From NCBI RefSeq assembly GCF_900155885.1, contig NZ_FTMB01000001.1, positions 1,364,001-1,428,000 of the forward strand: a DNA stretch of 64,000 nt. The letters run 5' to 3'. The notes under the pieces are model-generated. The model searched no databases. It was given only the letters and a program-made list of their open reading frames with translations, and had not been told where the DNA came from. The stretch is from Rhizobium sp. RU20A (GTDB taxonomy: Bacteria; Pseudomonadota; Alphaproteobacteria; Rhizobiales; Rhizobiaceae). Below, one piece after another: positions 1 to 8,299 of this stretch (position 1 is the first letter of the stretch; each line of letters opens with the position of its first letter). Made by a program: the position numbers and the translations under genes.

Positions 1-247
1 CGCTGCCGACCGCCCGGCGCGTTCGGCCGATGGCGTCAGCCCCATCATGATCACCGGCAACGATATGGCCGGCGCCTGGGCCATTGACGACGCCGGCAAT
101 CCGCTGTTGCCGACTGTACCGGCCGACGAAAACCAGCGCGAATACGCCTACCGCTCTGGCGTCAACATCATGATGTATATGCTCACCGGCAACTACAAGG
201 CCGACCAGGTGCACATTCCCGCCCTGCTCGAACGCCTCGGCCAGTAA
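1..247 (+). CDS. DUF4159 domain protein, C-terminal end only
   Basis: The reading frame is open from base 2 to the TAA at 245-247, so this is the last ~81 residues of a gene that starts outside the window. The tail, with REYAYRSGVNIMMYMLTGNY and a final PALLERLGQ, is typical of the DUF4159 module that ends large membrane proteins in rhizobia. These usually have BatA-like N-terminal transmembrane segments and sit in a MoxR-DUF58-DUF4159 cluster. The next gene begins 9 bases on, so the two are probably co-transcribed. The function of DUF4159 is not established. The family call rests on the tail alone. Confidence 0.7.
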   Translation, partial: AADRPARSADGVSPIMITGNDMAGAWAIDDAGNPLLPTVPADENQREYAYRSGVNIMMYMLTGNYKADQVHIPALLERLGQ

Positions 248-256
248 GGAACCGGC

Positions 257-2323
257 ATGACCGTCGATCTCTCGCCCCTCATTCCGCTTCCCCTGCTCGC
301 GGTCCTCATCGTTGCGGCGGCACTGCTCTCGGCGCTTGGCCTCTGGCGTGGTGTACGCGGCGTCTGGCTGCGCACGCTGGCCGGCATCCTCGTGATCCTC
401 GCGCTTGCCAATCCCGTCATCCGGCAGGAGGAGCGCGAACCGCTCTCCACCGTGGTCGCCGTCATCGTCGATCGCAGCCAGAGCCAGGACTACGACGCGC
501 GCAAGGCGCAGACGGATGCGGCGCTGGCGCAGCTGCGCGAACGCCTCGCCGCCTTCCCGCAGATCGAGGCCCGCATCGTCGAGGCGCGCGACGACGGCGA
601 ATCCGAAGCTCCGTCCACGCGCCTCTTCGAAAGCCTGCGCACAGCGCTGGCCGACGTGCCGCCCGCCCGGGTCGGCGGCGCCATCTTCATCACCGATGGC
701 CGCATCCACGACGTGCCCGACGTCAACCAGCCGCTCGGCTTCGACGCCCCGGTGCACGCCCTCATCACCGGCCGCGACAGTGAATTCGACCGCCGCATCG
801 AGGTGGTGCGCGGACCCCGCTTCGGCATTGTCGGCGAGGACCAGACGGTCACCTTCCGCGTCGTGGATGACGGTCCATCGCCAGGCGACGAGGCCGAGGT
901 AACGATCCGGCTCAACGGCAACGAGATCGCCCGGCAGGGTGCGACCGCCGGCACGGAGATCCCTTTTACCTTCAAGGTGCCGCGCGGCGGCAACAACATC
1001 CTCGAATTTGCCGTGGCACCGCTTGCCGGCGAAGTCACGGACGCCAACAACCGCGCCATCCACATCATCGACGGCATTCGCGAAAACCTGCGCGTTCTGC
1101 TGGTCTCCGGCGAGCCGCATGCGGGCGAGCGCGCCTGGCGCAACCTCTTGAAATCCGATGCCTCCGTCGATCTCGTCCACTTCACCATCCTGCGGCCGCC
1201 GGAAAAGCAGGACGGCACGCCGATCAACGAACTCTCGCTGATCGCCTTCCCGACCCGCGAACTCTTCGTCGACAAGATCGACGAGTTCGACCTGATCATC
1301 TTCGACCGCTACCAGCACCGCGGCGTGCTGCCGATCCTCTATTACGACAACATCGCGCAATACGTGGAAAAGGGCGGCGCCCTGCTGATCGCGGCCGGTC
1401 CCGAACATGCAGGCGAGGATTCCATCGCACTGACGCCGTTGCAGGCCGTGCTGCCCGCCAATCCCACCGGCACGATGAACGAGAAGGGCTTTTTTCCCCG
1501 CCTGTCCGACGAGGGCAAGAAGCACCCGGTGACGCGCGGCCTTGAAGGCGCCGGCAACGAACCGCCCGCCTGGGGCCGCTGGTTCCGCACGGTCGATGTC
1601 GATCGCCCGCAGGGCGAGACGGTCATGCAGGCCGCCGACGGAAAGCCGCTGCTGGTGCTCAACCGCGTCGGCGAAGGCCGCGTTGCCATGCTGCTCTCCG
1701 ACCAGGGCTGGCTCTGGGCCCGTGGCTTCGAGGGTGGTGGTCCGAGCGCCTCGCTCTACCGCCGCACCGCCCACTGGCTGATGAAGGAACCGGCGCTGGA
1801 GGAAGAGGCGCTGACCGCCCGCGCCCTTGGTCGCTCCATCGAGGTCAGCCGCCAGACGCTCGGGACCGATCCCGGCCCGGCCGAGATCCTGCTGCCTTCC
1901 GGCGCGCGCCAGCCCCTGACACTCGCGGAAGCCGAGCCCGGCCTCTTCCGCGCCACGCTGCGCACCACCGAGACCGGTCTCTTCGAGGTCAAGAACGGCG
2001 ACCTCTCGACCCTCGTCCACGTCGGCACCGTCGATGCGCCGGAATTCAAGGCGACGACCTCGACCCCAGACATCGTCGCCCCCGTGGTGGAAAAGACCAA
2101 GGGCCTCGTCACCCGCATTGCCGCGAATGACAGCGTCAGCGTACCGGCCATCCTGCCGCTCTCCGGTACGATCCGCACGGCCGACCCGACGCGCCTCACC
2201 CTCCAGATGACCGATGAAACGGTGCTGAAGGGGATCCTGTCGCTGCCGCTCTTTACCGGACTTCTCGGCCTCGCCGCCCTCATCCTCGCCTTCTCGGCCA
2301 TGTGGTATCGCGAGGGGCGTTGA
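257..2323 (+). CDS. Large membrane-anchored protein with glutamine-amidotransferase-like core
   Basis: 688 residues. Two hydrophobic segments lie near the N-terminus (about 10-30 and 36-53) and one at the C-terminus (about 660-682). The bulk between them is probably periplasmic. The section just after the first helices (VVAVIVDRSQSQ) looks like a von Willebrand-type fold start. The middle (about 270-480, with FDLIIFDRYQHRG and GGALLIAAGPEHAG) resembles the class I glutamine-amidotransferase-like fold found in these membrane proteins, without an obvious catalytic Cys. The ATG at 257 has AAGGA at 247-251 and follows the DUF4159 gene by 9 bp, so they form one operon. This is the usual last gene of the MoxR/DUF58/DUF4159 cluster; its exact role is unknown. 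Confidence 0.75.
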   Translation: MTVDLSPLIPLPLLAVLIVAAALLSALGLWRGVRGVWLRTLAGILVILALANPVIRQEEREPLSTVVAVIVDRSQSQDYDARKAQTDAALAQLRERLAAFPQIEARIVEARDDGESEAPSTRLFESLRTALADVPPARVGGAIFITDGRIHDVPDVNQPLGFDAPVHALITGRDSEFDRRIEVVRGPRFGIVGEDQTVTFRVVDDGPSPGDEAEVTIRLNGNEIARQGATAGTEIPFTFKVPRGGNNILEFAVAPLAGEVTDANNRAIHIIDGIRENLRVLLVSGEPHAGERAWRNLLKSDASVDLVHFTILRPPEKQDGTPINELSLIAFPTRELFVDKIDEFDLIIFDRYQHRGVLPILYYDNIAQYVEKGGALLIAAGPEHAGEDSIALTPLQAVLPANPTGTMNEKGFFPRLSDEGKKHPVTRGLEGAGNEPPAWGRWFRTVDVDRPQGETVMQAADGKPLLVLNRVGEGRVAMLLSDQGWLWARGFEGGGPSASLYRRTAHWLMKEPALEEEALTARALGRSIEVSRQTLGTDPGPAEILLPSGARQPLTLAEAEPGLFRATLRTTETGLFEVKNGDLSTLVHVGTVDAPEFKATTSTPDIVAPVVEKTKGLVTRIAANDSVSVPAILPLSGTIRTADPTRLTLQMTDETVLKGILSLPLFTGLLGLAALILAFSAMWYREGR

Positions 2324-2357
2324 GCCCCTCCTGATCCGCAAGGGCGCTGGCTCGCTG

Positions 2358-3188
2358 TCAGCTACCGATGAAGCGTTCGATCGCGTCGAGATACTGGCGC
2401 GGGTTCTGGTAGAGCGCGCCGTGGCTGACATTGGCGAGCACCACGAGCTTCGCGCCCGGAATGGTCTCCGCCATGTAGCGGGAATGGGACGGCTTGATGA
2501 ACTCGTCATGGTCGCCGACGACGATCGCCGTCGGCACGCGGATCGAGCGGAGCTCGGCCGCCGTATAGTTCGGCTGGGTCGCCCACATGGTTTCGATGGC
2601 CGCCTGCAGGCCCGGCATGCCGTCGCCCTTTGTCACACCCTCCTGGGCGTCGTTCATCGCCGACGTCACCGTTTCCGGAAACAGGCCGGACGGGCTGACA
2701 TTGGCAGCCTGGGCAAAGAGCTTCGTCAGCCGCTCGGGATGATGGATGGCAATGTCGATGCCAATGATCCCGCCATCGCTGAAGCCGACCAGCGCCACCT
2801 TGGCGATGCCGAGATAATCGAGCAGCGCGACATAGTCCTCGGCCATCAGATGGTAGGTGAAGGGGATATTCGTGCGCGTCGAGCGCCCCTGCCCCCGGCT
2901 GTCGGCGACGATCACTTCATGGGTGCGCGAAAGTTCCGGAACCTCGTAGCCCCACACATCCCCGCTGCCCATGCCGCCATGCACGAGCAGGATCGGCGCG
3001 CCGTGGCCCTTTCCGAAAACGGCATAGTGCATCTGAATGCCGCGGATCGGCGCAAAACCGCTCTCGTCGGCCACCGGCAGCGGCGGCGGCCCGCTCGCGT
3101 GGCGCCAGGGCTGTTGAAGCGAGGTTTCGCCGCTGGCCGGAAGCAACAGTAGCAGGAGCGTGGCAGCGAGTCGGTGTGCGAATGCCAT
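2358..3188 (-). CDS. Alpha/beta hydrolase, exported
   Basis: 276 residues from the ATG at 3188, which has GAGGG about 6 bases upstream. A longer frame reaching 3239 lacks a good ribosome site and would hide the signal peptide. The first ~20 residues (MAFAHRLAATLLLLLLPASG) form a clean Sec signal. The fold is marked by LLVHGGMGSG (oxyanion region, ~68-76), the nucleophile elbow GFSDGG with Ser137, an acidic GDHDEF loop (~229) and a C-terminal SHG histidine. The triad Ser-Asp-His is therefore complete. The substrate cannot be told: members act on esters, haloalkanes, epoxides or peptides. It is convergent with the large membrane protein gene to its left. Confidence 0.85.
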   Translation of the reverse strand: MAFAHRLAATLLLLLLPASGETSLQQPWRHASGPPPLPVADESGFAPIRGIQMHYAVFGKGHGAPILLVHGGMGSGDVWGYEVPELSRTHEVIVADSRGQGRSTRTNIPFTYHLMAEDYVALLDYLGIAKVALVGFSDGGIIGIDIAIHHPERLTKLFAQAANVSPSGLFPETVTSAMNDAQEGVTKGDGMPGLQAAIETMWATQPNYTAAELRSIRVPTAIVVGDHDEFIKPSHSRYMAETIPGAKLVVLANVSHGALYQNPRQYLDAIERFIGS

Positions 3189-3262
3189 GGTCGTGCCCTC
3201 GCAATCTTGACGACAACAAGAAAAGCAAGTCCGTCGCATGAGCGCAAGGCAAAATATGGGCG

Positions 3263-3775
3263 TCAGCCGCGCCGCCAGCCGATCTCGCCCTTGAGGCGCG
3301 CATGGATATCGGCCGCCATCGGCACGACGAGAACGCGCGCCGGATCGACCGGGCCCGGAAAGGTCAGCGCGTTCATCGCCACGCGCTCGAAGCCGAGCGG
3401 CATGTAATAGGGCCCGTCGCCGACGAGGATGACGGCCTCGGAGCCCTTGCGCCGCGCCGCCTCGACGGCGATCCGCACCAGTTCGCGGCCGATGCCCCTG
3501 TTCTTGTGGGATGGGCGCACGGCAAGCGGCCCGAGAAGATGGCCTTTCACATCGCCGGCCCGCACCGGCGTCATCCGCACCGAGGCGATCGTCTCGCCAT
3601 CGTCGGCGCAGATGAAGGAGAGCGCGCGATCATGCGGCCCCTGCTCGCGAATGCGCGCGGCGGCGCGGGCAAACCGGCCGGGGCCGAAGGCTTCTTCGTT
3701 GATGAGTTCGATGGCGGCGTCGTGCGAGGGATCTTCCGTCAGGTAGACGAGGTCGTGCTTGTGCATCATGAGCAT
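3263..3775 (-). CDS. GNAT-family N-acetyltransferase
   Basis: 170 residues. The acetyl-CoA binding core is visible as LGPLAVRPSHKNRGIGREL (about 84-102), matching the V-x-P-x-x-(Q/R)-x-x-G-x-G pattern. A following AVILVGDGPYYMPLGF stretch is typical of YhbS-like GNAT proteins, which usually carry the YY-P-LGF signature. The acceptor substrate is unknown. Three Met codons occur in the first four positions with no clear ribosome site, so the exact start is uncertain by up to 3 codons. It lies 74 bp upstream of the hydrolase gene on the same strand and may share its transcript. Confidence 0.85.
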   Translation of the reverse strand: MLMMHKHDLVYLTEDPSHDAAIELINEEAFGPGRFARAAARIREQGPHDRALSFICADDGETIASVRMTPVRAGDVKGHLLGPLAVRPSHKNRGIGRELVRIAVEAARRKGSEAVILVGDGPYYMPLGFERVAMNALTFPGPVDPARVLVVPMAADIHARLKGEIGWRRG

Positions 3776-4060
3776 GGATCAGGAACCGGAAAGACAGGAC
3801 GATAGGGTGCGGACATGCGATCGCCCGAATGGGCGTTGGCAGGGTCAGCGTCGTCGCAGGCTTCCGGCAATGATCATGGCGCGATCGTTTTCCTGAAGAA
3901 CGCGGCCAGGGCGGCCGCCGTCACAAAGATGGTGAAAGGCCCGATATCAGAAATCTGACGCTCGTCAAAGCAAAAACGCATCGTTCACCGAAAGCGCCCT
4001 ATGCCCCGCCGCCTGAGCGTCTATCTTCCAACGCGACAGAGGAAACAACGGGAAACGATC

Positions 4061-5044
4061 ATGGGTAAGCTTGTCGACGGCGTCTGGCACGACGTCTGGT
4101 ATGATACCGCCGCCACCAAGGGCCGCTTCGAGCGGTCGAAATCGCAGTTCCGCAACTTCGTCACTGCCGACGGCAGCGCCGGGCCGACCGGCGAGGCCGG
4201 CTTCAAGGCCGAGGCCGGGCGCTATCACCTCTATGTCTCGCTCGCCTGTCCCTGGGCGCACCGCACGCTGATCTTCCGGGCACTGAAGGGCCTCGAAGAC
4301 CTCATCGACGTCTCCATCGTCGATCCCCTGATGCTGGAGAATGGCTGGGAGTTCAAGAACCGCGACGGCGGCACCACCGACCATCTCTTCGGCTCCGACT
4401 ATCTCTGGCAGGTCTATACGAAAGCCGATCCGTCCTATTCCGGCCGCGTCACCGTGCCTGTGCTCTGGGACAAGCAGCGCCAGACCATCGTATCGAATGA
4501 ATCGGCCGAAATCATCCGCATGTTCAACACCGCCTTTAACGGCCTCACCGGCAACACGCTCGATTTCTACCCGGAGGCGCTGAGCGCCGAGATCGATGCG
4601 CTGAACGATCGCATCTACGACGACGTCAACAACGGCGTCTACAAGGCCGGCTTCGCCACCGCGCAGGACGCCTATGAGGAAGCGGCCGGCACGCTCTTCG
4701 AAACGCTGGACTGGCTGGAAGAACGCCTTGCGACCCAACGCTACCTGACGGGCTCGACGATCACCGAGGCCGACTGGCGCCTCTTCACCACGCTGGTGCG
4801 CTTCGACCCTGTTTATGTCGGCCACTTCAAGTGCAACATTCGCCGCATCGCGGATTATCCAAACCTTTCCAGTTACTTGCGTGAGCTTTACCAGGTCGAG
4901 GGCGTCGCGGCGACGGTCAACATGCGCCACATCAAGCACCACTACTATCGCAGCCACAAGACCATCAACCCGACCGGAATCGTGCCCGTCGGACCGGCGC
5001 TCGACCTCACCGCGCCGCATGGGCGCGACGCCATGGGCGGCTGA
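4061..5044 (+). CDS. Glutathionyl-hydroquinone reductase (Xi-class glutathione transferase)
   Basis: 327 residues from the ATG at 4061. A frame opening at 4001 has no ribosome site and the family begins near MGKLVDGVW. The catalytic motif SLACPWAHR puts the nucleophilic Cys at residue 63, and the C-terminal half has the all-helical glutathione transferase fold (DWLEERL, TEADWRLFTTLVRFDPVY). These enzymes, called YqjG, PcpF or ECM4-like, reduce glutathionyl-hydroquinones with glutathione in the cytosol. The length fits the family (about 310-330). The gene stands alone, convergent with the NUDIX gene 6 bp away. The natural quinone partner is not shown by context. Confidence 0.9.
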   Translation: MGKLVDGVWHDVWYDTAATKGRFERSKSQFRNFVTADGSAGPTGEAGFKAEAGRYHLYVSLACPWAHRTLIFRALKGLEDLIDVSIVDPLMLENGWEFKNRDGGTTDHLFGSDYLWQVYTKADPSYSGRVTVPVLWDKQRQTIVSNESAEIIRMFNTAFNGLTGNTLDFYPEALSAEIDALNDRIYDDVNNGVYKAGFATAQDAYEEAAGTLFETLDWLEERLATQRYLTGSTITEADWRLFTTLVRFDPVYVGHFKCNIRRIADYPNLSSYLRELYQVEGVAATVNMRHIKHHYYRSHKTINPTGIVPVGPALDLTAPHGRDAMGG

Positions 5045-5050
5045 ACCGGC

Positions 5051-5542
5051 CTACCAGATGTCCTCCGGCGGCGCTGCGCCCTCGACCTCGGCAAGGCGCC
5101 GCCGGGTAGCCGGCGTCGTCCCCTCCGGCAACGCATCGAGCGCGAAGAAGCCGGCCTCGACGATCTCGGCGTCGCGCAAACGCGGATGCGTCTGGGTGAC
5201 ACCGTCACAGCGATAGAAAAGCACATGGTCGCGAATGGCCGACCGGCTGTTGTGGTAGACGTGGAAGAGAACGGGCGCGGCGCCGACCTCAAGATTGCCC
5301 TCCTCGCGCAACTCCTTCAGCAAGGCCTGCATGGCCGTCTCGCCGCGTTCCACACCGCCGCCCGGCATATGCCAGCCCGGCACGTAGCTGTGCCGCACCA
5401 GAAAAACCCGGCCCTTCGCATCGAAACAGGCGGCGCGCACGCCCAGCGTCATGCCGCGTCTGAGCGCGAAATAGACGTGCATTGCCCGCGTCAGAAGGCG
5501 CGCCCTGAACGTGCTGAGCTCGGGCGGTATTTCCTTGGTCAC
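5051..5542 (-). CDS. NUDIX hydrolase
   Basis: 163 residues from a GTG at 5542 that has AGGGG eight bases upstream. The frame stays open to 5671, but that extension is Arg/Gly-rich and unlike the family. The Nudix box reads GGVERGE then KELREEGNL, so Lys replaces the usual first Arg of the REUXEEXGU core while both metal-binding glutamates remain. The protein should hydrolyse a nucleoside diphosphate linked to another group. The surrounding VFLVRHSYVPGWHMPGGG is typical of the MutT-like branch. The substrate is undefined. It ends 6 bp from the convergent hydroquinone reductase gene. Confidence 0.85.
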   Translation of the reverse strand: MTKEIPPELSTFRARLLTRAMHVYFALRRGMTLGVRAACFDAKGRVFLVRHSYVPGWHMPGGGVERGETAMQALLKELREEGNLEVGAAPVLFHVYHNSRSAIRDHVLFYRCDGVTQTHPRLRDAEIVEAGFFALDALPEGTTPATRRRLAEVEGAAPPEDIW

Positions 5543-5804
5543 GCTGTGATCCCCTGTGCGCCGGAAGCCGGCCGTGATTCTCCCGTGGGAAGTGTGGCGC
5601 AGGCGCCGCCGCCGCGCCACCCCGTCCGGAGCTTCTCCGCCACCGCCTGTCCATGGTTGCCGGGAAGGCAAACCTTCACCTTTTGCCCCTAGCGTCGGCC
5701 TGAAGGTCCGGCAACGGATGACGTGACATGTCCCTTGACGGCTTTTTAAAGGCGGCGGCCGATTTCCCTCTCGGTTTCCGCACCGCGTGCGCTAGGTAGG
5801 TCTG

Positions 5805-6761
5805 ATGTTCAAGCTCGCCCATATTTCCGACGTCCATCTCGGCCCCCTCCCGCGCCTGACGATCCGCGAACTCGCCTCCAAGCGCATCACCGGCTTCTTC
5901 AACTGGCATCGCAACCGCCGCCGACAGATGTTCGGCGATACCCTGGCCAGCGTCCTCGCCGATATCGACACCAAGGACCCCGATCACCTCGTCATCACCG
6001 GCGACCTCGTCAACCTCGCGTCCGGCCGCGAGATCACCGCCGTCAGCGACTGGCTGGCTGCGGCCGGCAAGCCGGACATGATCTCGCTGGTGCCGGGTAA
6101 CCACGATGCCTACGTTCCCGGCGCCTACGAGCGCTCCACCGCCGCCTGGTATCCCTATATGCGCGGCGATATTGCGCCCGAGAGCGCTGCGGACATCGAG
6201 CATTGTTTTCCGTATCTGCGCGTGCGCGGGCAGGTCGCCATCATCGGCTGCTCCACCGCTGTGGCAACGCCCCCCTTTGCGGCAAGCGGCTATTTCGGCC
6301 GCCGCCAGGCGCGCGAAACGGTCAACATGCTGCGGGCAGCGGGCGAAGCCGGCCTCTTCCGCGTCGTGCTGATCCACCATCCGCCGATCCGCGGCGCGAC
6401 CTCCATGCACAAGCGCATGCTGGGCATCCGCCGTTTTGCCGCCACGGTGCGGGCCGGCGGCGCAGAACTCGTGCTGCACGGCCACACCCACCTCAACACC
6501 GTCTATGCGCTGAAGGGCCAGACAAACAGCATCCCTGTCGTCGGCATCGCCTCGGCGTCACAGAGTCCGGGCGGCCACAAACCACCGGCCGGCTACAACC
6601 TCTTCACCATCACCGGAAGCCCCGGCCACTGGCAGATCCTGCGCGAACGCCACGAACTGACGGGCGACGGAACGAAGCTGCGGCTTGCGGAAACCACCCG
6701 CTTCGGCAGCGCGGGCGCGGTCATGGCGCCCTTCGTCGAGCGCCACGCCGTCGATGTGTGA
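5805..6761 (+). CDS. Calcineurin-like metallophosphoesterase
   Basis: 318 residues. All five metal-site blocks of the family occur in order: SDVHLG near residue 9, TGDLVN near 66, PGNHDAY near 98, HHPP near 190 and HGHTHLN near 226. It is therefore likely an active phosphodiesterase or phosphatase with a two-metal centre in the cytosol. The length and GNHD spacing resemble the cyclic-nucleotide/UDP-diacylglucosamine-like branch, but the substrate cannot be fixed. The first ATG of the frame, at 5805, is followed at once by FKLAHISDVH, the usual N-terminus, so the start is firm despite a weak ribosome site. It is divergent from the NUDIX gene across 262 bp. Confidence 0.88.
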   Translation: MFKLAHISDVHLGPLPRLTIRELASKRITGFFNWHRNRRRQMFGDTLASVLADIDTKDPDHLVITGDLVNLASGREITAVSDWLAAAGKPDMISLVPGNHDAYVPGAYERSTAAWYPYMRGDIAPESAADIEHCFPYLRVRGQVAIIGCSTAVATPPFAASGYFGRRQARETVNMLRAAGEAGLFRVVLIHHPPIRGATSMHKRMLGIRRFAATVRAGGAELVLHGHTHLNTVYALKGQTNSIPVVGIASASQSPGGHKPPAGYNLFTITGSPGHWQILRERHELTGDGTKLRLAETTRFGSAGAVMAPFVERHAVDV

Positions 6762-6790
6762 CGGTCAAAGGAGGTCGCGACAAAAATTGG

Positions 6791-6812
6791 GGCAATTCGA
6801 CGAATAATTGCC
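6791..6812. promoter_or_regulatory. Inverted repeat upstream of the TPR gene
   Basis: GGCAATT at 6791-6797 is repeated as AATTGCC at 6806-6812 with an 8-base spacer. It lies in the 165-bp gap after the metallophosphoesterase and 115 bp before the TPR gene. It could be an operator or a weak terminator; no T-run follows. Confidence 0.35.
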
Positions 6813-6926
6813 GGTTCCTGTCCGTTTCCCGAAAGCCGGCGCTAGACTGCGGCCGGGATGCCTGCCCCGCAGACCCCTGCACCGAACCACGCATCGGGCT
6901 GCGCCGCTTCAACAGAGGGAACTGCC

Positions 6927-7478
6927 ATGCTGACAACCCGTATCCTGAGCGCTGCCCTTTTGGCCGGTGCCGCCGCCCTCACCTTTGCCGGCTCTTCCTT
7001 CGCCGCCGGCGAAGACACCTCCACGCCACCCGAAACGACGAAGACGACCACGGAATGCAAGGACGGCAAGGTCTGGGACGAAGCCAAGAAGGAATGTGTC
7101 GATCCCAAGAAGAGCGATCTCAGCGACGACATCCTTTTCAAGGCTGCGCGCGAACTGGCCTATGCCGGCCAGTATGAAAATTCCCTGACGGTGCTCGACG
7201 CCGTGCGCGACCAGAGCAGCGCCCGCGTCCTGAACTATCGCGGCTACGCCAACCGCAAGGCCGGCCGCATGGAACTCGGCATGGACTATTACCGCAAGGC
7301 ACTGGCCGTTGATGCCAACTACATCCTCGCACGATCCTACATGGGCCAGGCGCTTGTCGAGCAGGGCCGCATCGAGGAAGCCAAGGCACAGCTGATCGAG
7401 ATCCGCGATCGGGGCGGCGAAAACACCTGGGCTTACCGCGCCCTGTTCGAAACGCTGGGCGGCGAACGCACCTACTGA
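6927..7478 (+). CDS. Exported tetratricopeptide-repeat protein
   Basis: 183 residues from the ATG at 6927, which has AGAGGGA six bases upstream. The same frame opens at 6858 but without a ribosome site and without leaving the signal at the end. A Sec signal (MLTTRILSAALLAGAAALTF, cut near SFA-AGE) is followed by a Thr/Glu/Lys-rich linker containing a Cys pair in CKDGKVWDEAKKEC, then about three TPR-like helical hairpins (ARELAYAGQYENSL, NYRGYANRKAGRM, SYMGQALVEQGRI). TPRs bind other proteins, so this is probably a periplasmic scaffold. Close relatives in rhizobia are uncharacterised. Confidence 0.8.
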   Translation: MLTTRILSAALLAGAAALTFAGSSFAAGEDTSTPPETTKTTTECKDGKVWDEAKKECVDPKKSDLSDDILFKAARELAYAGQYENSLTVLDAVRDQSSARVLNYRGYANRKAGRMELGMDYYRKALAVDANYILARSYMGQALVEQGRIEEAKAQLIEIRDRGGENTWAYRALFETLGGERTY

Positions 7479-7505
7479 GGCGAGAACCGGATACCACCGG
7501 TAGAA

Positions 7506-7529
7506 GGGGCCGCGTTCTGGCGCGGCCCC
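7506..7529 (+). terminator. GC-rich hairpin after the TPR gene
   Basis: GGGGCCGCG (7506-7514) pairs perfectly with CGCGGCCCC (7521-7529) around a 6-base loop, 27 bases after the TPR stop. There is no T-run, so termination strength is unsure. The rest of the ~300-bp gap to the sigma factor gene holds no gene I can support. Confidence 0.6.
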
Positions 7530-7777
7530 AAACGGCGCATGTTTTCCGCTTCGGACGGGGTGGTGAAAACTGCGGACGCTGCCACGCTCACGTCTTGCGA
7601 AGCAGGAACGAACGTTTCATAACGCTTCAAGCCGCCTTGTCGATGACGTCGGACCGGATCGCAAACCCTTTGGTGGCCCGCCTTCTGGCGGCAGGCACCA
7701 ACGATGAGCCGGTCTCATGGGTCGCCTTCGGACACGGCGAATAAGACGGCCTCCCGGCCCGTTCCTGTGGAAGAGCA

Positions 7778-8296
7778 ATGCGTTCAGCGGTGGAACAGAA
7801 CGACTTCAGACGTGACCTGGTCAGCCTGCTGCCCAAGTTGCGCCGATTTGCCCTGTCACTGACACGCAATGCCGCCGATGCGGACGATCTGGTGCAGGAG
7901 GCCTGCGAGCGCGCCCTGACGCGCCATCACCTGTGGAATGGCGAAGGGCGGCTGGAAAGCTGGGTCTACGCCCTGACCCGGAACCTGTGGGTGGACGAGG
8001 TGCGCAAGCGCAAGGTCCGCACCGGCGCCGGTCTCGTGGATGCCGGAGAACATGACGAACTGGTCGTGGATGCATCGGGCGAAAAGGCCGTCTTCGCCAG
8101 CCAGGTACAGGCGATGATCCTGTCGATGCCTGAAGGCCTCGCCAGCGTCTTCGTTCTGGTGAATGTGGAAGGCCACAGCTACCGGGAAGCGGCCGACATT
8201 CTCGGCATCCCGATCGGCACCGTGATGAGCCGCCTGTCGGCTGCCCGTATCCGGCTGGCCGCAATGATGAATCGAACCTCGGAAAGGAGGGCTTGA
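7778..8296 (+). CDS. ECF-type RNA polymerase sigma factor
   Basis: 172 residues. Region 2 is visible at about 14-75 (LPKLRRFALSLTRNAADADD then LVQEACERAL, with region 2.3/2.4 as LESWVYALTRNLWVDEVRKRK) and region 4 at about 108-165 (GLASVFVLVNVEGHSYREAA, then the helix-turn-helix with GIPIGTVMSRLSAARIRL). There is no region 3, as expected for group 4 sigma factors. The next gene encodes a membrane-spanning partner only 3 bases after the stop, the normal sigma/anti-sigma pairing. The pair probably answers an envelope or periplasmic signal. The ribosome site before the ATG is weak (GGAAGAG). I saw no convincing matching promoter of its own kind upstream. Confidence 0.9.
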   Translation: MRSAVEQNDFRRDLVSLLPKLRRFALSLTRNAADADDLVQEACERALTRHHLWNGEGRLESWVYALTRNLWVDEVRKRKVRTGAGLVDAGEHDELVVDASGEKAVFASQVQAMILSMPEGLASVFVLVNVEGHSYREAADILGIPIGTVMSRLSAARIRLAAMMNRTSERRA

Positions 8297-8299
8297 GCG

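Noticed and set aside
3874-3981. A 35-codon minus-strand frame (MRFCFDERQISDIGPFTIFV...) with a hydrophobic end, in the 285-bp gap between the GNAT and hydroquinone reductase genes
   Set aside because: There is no ribosome site and no family I recognise; a frame this long is expected by chance. No other gene is seen in the gap.
7605-7630. GGAACGAACGTTTC near 7605 as a general-stress ECF promoter of the sigma factor gene
   Set aside because: The second half-site is not at the 16-17 base spacing that EcfG promoters need, and the position is ~170 bases from the gene.
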